In this document: piece by piece, positions 60,875 to 64,000 of the stretch | Layout: each line of letters starts with the position of its first letter | How positions within the stretch are numbered: position 1 is the first letter of the stretch | Origin: Bacillus sp. es.034 | Lineage (GTDB): Bacteria; Bacillota; Bacilli; Bacillales; Bacillaceae_B | Length of the DNA stretch: 64,000 nt | Assembly (NCBI RefSeq): GCF_002563655.1 | Contig: NZ_PDIY01000001.1 | Location: 248,001 to 312,000, forward strand | Reading direction: 5' to 3' | The notes under the pieces: model-generated | Databases searched by the model: none | What the model was told of the DNA's origin: nothing | What the model saw: only the letters and a program-made list of their open reading frames with translations | Program-made: the position numbers and the translations under genes

Positions 60875-62512
60875 TTATTCTTTTTTATAGAGAATCCTTG
60901 ATAGCACGAGGCCGATCACGCCGATTGGAATCAGGATCATGGCACGGATCGTGAAATCGAGAAACACGAGATCCGCAAGGAAAAACTTCAACAGAGCCAG
61001 TGCAAGGAAAATGATTCCCACCCACCGGTAGAACATGTCCTTCCTGCTTTCCCCATAAATGAGATACCCGATGGACAGGGCAGCAATCGCGACGGTGTAG
61101 GCAGTCGTCCGCGGGGTGTAATCCCAGCCGATCACGATGAACTCCGTCAACCTCAGGATGAAAAACATCACGAGCCCGGTCAACACGACTTTCATCGTCG
61201 TCTTTGAGACGTTCAGGAAAGAGGATGCCTGCTGATTGAAATGGGAAAACAAATAGACATAGAGAAATGCCAGGATAAAAATCGGCAGTTCAATCGCAAA
61301 GAAGTCGGTTTGTGATCCCGTCACCATTCCAAGGAATGAGAGCAGCATCAACAAGAAAGAACCTGCAAACCCAACATAGCTCTCTCTTCTCCCCGCAAGC
61401 CACAGAAGGGCATTCGCTTGTATGGCAATCAGCACGAAGCGCCAATCATATTCAAACAGCTCAAACAGGAAAAGAAGCATATGCAGGAAGCCGAGGACGA
61501 GCAAAGTATCCTTCGTTCTCTTCATTTCCTTCGGTTCAATAAAGGCTGCCCCGATATAAACGGCTGCAAAGATGACATAGTAGACAAGAGGCACCGCCGT
61601 ATAAACATCATTCAGCAGTCCCAGAAGGATGAAACTGCCTGTCACCAGGGCCGGTATCATCTCAGCGTTCACCCGTTCATCCCGGTTAAGGACGATCAGC
61701 AGCAGGATATACGCGTGCTGAATCGCAAATGGGATGAGGACCGTCAGTGTGATTTCCCCAACTCCAAAGGCCGCAAAGAAAAACAGTGAAAAATACAGCA
61801 AATAATAATGAATATTCCAGGCAATCCGATACCTTTTCAACGTGCTGAACGTCATCAATACAAAGAACAGCACAAGCTCATAGCCGTAAAACAGCCATTC
61901 ATTCCGCTCATCCCCGGCGAAAATGAACGGAAACAGGTATGCTCCTGCTCCTATCAAACAAAGAATCAGTTGAGAACCATGCTTATGAGATGCCCATAGT
62001 CCCACAGAAATGATAAGGATCAATAAGAGATTCGTGGTGAGTCCTCCGACATAGCCGTATAGGATATTAGCCGAAAATAACGTAATGATGGCGAGGACAA
62101 TGCTTCCCGAAAGAAGCGTGATCGATAATTTACGCTGATCCCGGCTGAACCTTTCACCAAGCGCATACATCACGATACTGATCACACCACCCGTCAACAC
62201 CCGGAACCCCGGTGAGACCCAGCCGTTTTGGGAAGCAGCCATGAATCCCCAAATGCTTCCTATTAATAAAACGAACAAGAATACTTTCGGGAGCCAGCGT
62301 TCGACGGAGAAATCAAATGGTTCCTTTTCCATGATGGGTTGTGCTGATTCAGCAGGAATCGGTTTTTCAGGTTCTGTGTGGACCTCTGCTTTTTGGATGA
62401 CGCTTGATTCGTTTTCACTTTTTGCCTGAATCAACTGCCGTTTCACGAGATAAAGCTCTTTTTCCAGAAAGTTGATTTTTTGTTCCAACCTCTTCAGTTC
62501 TTCCTTTTCCAT
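60875..62512 (-). CDS. DUF2339 multi-spanning membrane protein
   Basis: Encodes 545 residues. An N-terminal coiled coil (about 1-40, EELKRLEQKINFLEKELYLVKRQL) and a linker precede about 14 or more membrane helices. The helices begin around FLFVLLIGSIWGFMAASQNGWVSPGFRVLTGGVISI and end in LDFTIRAMILIPIGVIGLVLSRILY, which is DUF2339. The family is of unknown function, and its many helices look like a transporter or channel. GGAGGGGGG precedes the ATG. No operon partner. Confidence 0.85.
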   Translation of the reverse strand: MEKEELKRLEQKINFLEKELYLVKRQLIQAKSENESSVIQKAEVHTEPEKPIPAESAQPIMEKEPFDFSVERWLPKVFLFVLLIGSIWGFMAASQNGWVSPGFRVLTGGVISIVMYALGERFSRDQRKLSITLLSGSIVLAIITLFSANILYGYVGGLTTNLLLILIISVGLWASHKHGSQLILCLIGAGAYLFPFIFAGDERNEWLFYGYELVLFFVLMTFSTLKRYRIAWNIHYYLLYFSLFFFAAFGVGEITLTVLIPFAIQHAYILLLIVLNRDERVNAEMIPALVTGSFILLGLLNDVYTAVPLVYYVIFAAVYIGAAFIEPKEMKRTKDTLLVLGFLHMLLFLFELFEYDWRFVLIAIQANALLWLAGRRESYVGFAGSFLLMLLSFLGMVTGSQTDFFAIELPIFILAFLYVYLFSHFNQQASSFLNVSKTTMKVVLTGLVMFFILRLTEFIVIGWDYTPRTTAYTVAIAALSIGYLIYGESRKDMFYRWVGIIFLALALLKFFLADLVFLDFTIRAMILIPIGVIGLVLSRILYKKE

Positions 62513-62584
62513 ATTTCCACCCCCCTCCTTCTATTTATACAGGAATAATGGAATATTTTCCTATATTTTTTTGCGAGCCACGAT

Positions 62585-62622
62585 AAAAAAACTCCACCCT
62601 ATAAGTGAAGCAGGTGGAGTTT
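62585..62622 (-). terminator. Terminator of the YitT-family gene
   Basis: On the minus strand AAACTCCACC pairs with GGTGGAGTTT and ends in TTTTTTT. Confidence 0.85.
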
Positions 62623-62627
62623 CGTTT

Positions 62628-63476
62628 CTATGCTAATCGTTTAAAGTTTTGTCCAAGGATTTCGTTCATTGTGTGAACCGTGATGAACGCACGATTATCG
62701 ACCTGGGTGATGAAGCCTTTCAGCTTGGAGAAGTCCTTGCGTCCAAGGATGGTCGTGATGACTTCCTTTTCATCGGACGTGAACGCTCCCGTTGCCGTAT
62801 GGATCGTCGCCCCTTTTCCAAGTTCGTGGACGATGTACGACTTGATCTCATCACTGTAGCGGCTGATGATCACAATCTCTTTATTTGAATTGAACTGCTG
62901 CAGTGCATAATCGATGACCAATCCGTTCAGGATGACACCGAAGAATGCATACATTCCGACTTGCGGTCCGAATAGTACGGCTGAGGACGTGGCGATGGAT
63001 AAATCCGCCAATAATACGCCTCGGCCAACATCTATATTGAAGTATTTATTAAAGATCAGGGCCACGATATCCGTTCCACCCGTTGATGCCTGCTGGTTGA
63101 ACACAATCGCCATACCGATTGCGGCAATGCACTGACCAATGATCAGTTGAATCAAGATATCATCACTTAATGGTGCACTCATCGGAGCAACTGTCTCAAG
63201 TAGCCAGACATAGAATGAAAGGGCGAAACTCGCGTAAATCGTTTTCGCACCGAAATTAAAACCAAGAAATATCACACCGACGATAAATAGAATGATATTG
63301 ATGATAATCATGAACAGCCCAAGGGAGATCCCTGGGAACAGATCGTTCATGATGATCGACAATCCACTGACTCCCCCTGTCGCTAAATTATTAGGCGATA
63401 AGAAAAAATGGACATTCACCGAAACAAGAAATGCCCCGAGATTCATCATTAGGAAGGAAAATATTCTTTGTCGCAT
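62628..63476 (-). CDS. YitT/DUF2179-family membrane protein
   Basis: Encodes 282 residues. Six membrane helices lie in the first 190 residues, with SPNNLATGGVSGLSIIMNDLF, NQQASTGGTDIVALIFNKYFNID and the Gly-rich repeats of the YitT family. A cytoplasmic DUF2179 domain (about 215-282, GKGATIHTATGAFTSDEKEVITTILGRKDFSKLKGFI) follows. Bacilli have several such paralogues of unknown function. AAAGGAGG is 5 bases before GTG 63479 and 8 before ATG 63476; ATG is chosen. Confidence 0.88.
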   Translation of the reverse strand: MRQRIFSFLMMNLGAFLVSVNVHFFLSPNNLATGGVSGLSIIMNDLFPGISLGLFMIIINIILFIVGVIFLGFNFGAKTIYASFALSFYVWLLETVAPMSAPLSDDILIQLIIGQCIAAIGMAIVFNQQASTGGTDIVALIFNKYFNIDVGRGVLLADLSIATSSAVLFGPQVGMYAFFGVILNGLVIDYALQQFNSNKEIVIISRYSDEIKSYIVHELGKGATIHTATGAFTSDEKEVITTILGRKDFSKLKGFITQVDNRAFITVHTMNEILGQNFKRLA

Positions 63477-63730
63477 CACCGCAACCTCCTTTTTCTTTAA
63501 AATTTATTTTGGTTTTCCGTAAATAGTTGAACAACGGGATTATAAAGCCCATGAAGCCCCCTTGTAAAGGGAATCCGGCTAAAAAAATAAGGTTTAATAA
63601 TTGTGAAAATTGAAAGGGTTTGCAGATGTGATGAGGACAAGGATCAGGTTTACAGACTTTTTTTCTGGGTAAGGGGCAGATTTCAGCTTATTAAAAATAA
63701 GCTCCCTTCAAAGACACTGTAACAAACGCA

Positions 63731-63759
63731 AAAAAACGATCCCTTTTCAGGAATCGTTC
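63731..63759 (-). terminator. Terminator of queF
   Basis: On the minus strand AACGATTCC pairs with GGATCGTT, followed by TTTTTTT. Confidence 0.85.
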
Positions 63760-63766
63760 TTACACT

Positions 63767-64000
63767 TTATCGATTATCAATTTTCTCCGGATACAAATCA
63801 TGGTTCATCAGGCGGTGGTCTGCCATCGTCTCATATTTCGTACCTGGCTTCCCATAGTTGCAGTATGGATCGATGCTGATCCCTCCACGCGGGGTGAATT
63901 TCCCCCATACTTCGATATAACGTGGATCCATCAATTCGATAAGATCGTTCATAATGATGTTCATACAGTCTTCATGGAAATCACCGTGATTACGGAAGCT
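63767..64000 (-). CDS. queF: preQ1 synthase (7-cyano-7-deazaguanine reductase) QueF, C-terminal part
   Basis: The open right edge cuts off the N-terminal part. The visible 77 residues run from [12 protein letters not shown] through [31 protein letters not shown], the C-terminal half of the short (about 165-residue) QueF type. It reduces preQ0 to preQ1 with NADPH in queuosine synthesis for tRNA wobble positions. The catalytic Cys and Asp are likely upstream of the cut. queCDE would be expected on the missing side. Confidence 0.94.
   Translation of the reverse strand, partial: SFRNHGDFHEDCMNIIMNDLIELMDPRYIEVWGKFTPRGGISIDPYCNYGKPGTKYETMADHRLMNHDLYPEKIDNR

Overview
The window is chromosomal DNA from a low-to-moderate GC, aerobic, motile, endospore-forming type Bacillaceae bacterium. 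Evidence is the strong AGGAGG ribosome binding sites, T-box and purine riboswitch leaders, cre, sigma-B, sigma-D and NsrR sites of Bacillus type, and close matches in kind and length to B. subtilis YdaP, YerD, YfkM, YfkK, MotAB, MreBH, NupG, YkhA, Nos, AmpS and QueF. A Rossellomorea/Bacillus marisflavi-like genus is my guess from general impression only. No rRNA, tRNA, prophage, insertion sequence or CRISPR array is seen.

Layout. 1-9.1 kb (+): end of a heavy-metal P-type ATPase, a CcpA-type-controlled glucose-family PTS permease with a phosphohydrolase, stress pyruvate oxidase ydaP, yerD, and an unknown membrane protein. 9.1-16.5 kb (-): an acetyltransferase, archaeal-type proS with a T-box, a T-box-led MFS transporter plus TPR-like gene, small basic proteins, and cstA with a cre site. 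16.7-21.6 kb: a LytS/LytTR two-component pair next to cstA (pyruvate-uptake type arrangement), then yihY-ytxH, yfkK and sigma-B-type yfkM. 21.7-32 kb (-): an orphan lysine/ornithine N-hydroxylase, a coupled flavin monooxygenase-methyltransferase pair, a multi-PAS kinase, psuKG, and an alanine/glycine symporter. 32.3-36.5 kb: motAB and a chemoreceptor with sigma-D promoters, and small genes. 36.6-39 kb: hmp/nsrR divergent NO defence plus a small oxidase-like membrane protein. 39-50 kb: ampS, transporters, a guanine-riboswitch nupG, ykhA, and a BMP lipoprotein-chemoreceptor operon. 50.6-55.4 kb: mreBH, then an ECF sigma/anti-sigma operon, a His-rich two-repeat MPNTG surface protein, and a lipoprotein-like class F sortase. 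55.7-64 kb (-): nitric oxide synthase, an acetyltransferase, a renalase-like oxidase, an ABC-F protein behind an attenuation leader with a 37-residue peptide, DUF2339, YitT, and the C-terminal part of QueF.

Most interesting. (1) The ECF sigma gene and the MPNTG surface-protein gene share a promoter pattern GTGATCC-N15-TCGTTAGC. This implies a self-contained regulon of sigma, RskA-like anti-sigma, surface protein and sortase. (2) The MFS transporter has its own T-box with a proline-type candidate specifier, beside T-box-controlled proS. (3) The ABC-F gene has a translated leader and two terminators. (4) At least five families of short intergenic phrase repeats occur, several of them built into terminators: TGAGAGGGACGGACCT, TTCAGCTGCTGATTTTC, a 20-nt-period TGACGCAAT array, a 20-nt-period TTTATTTTCAAA pair, and GGTACCTGGTACAAA.
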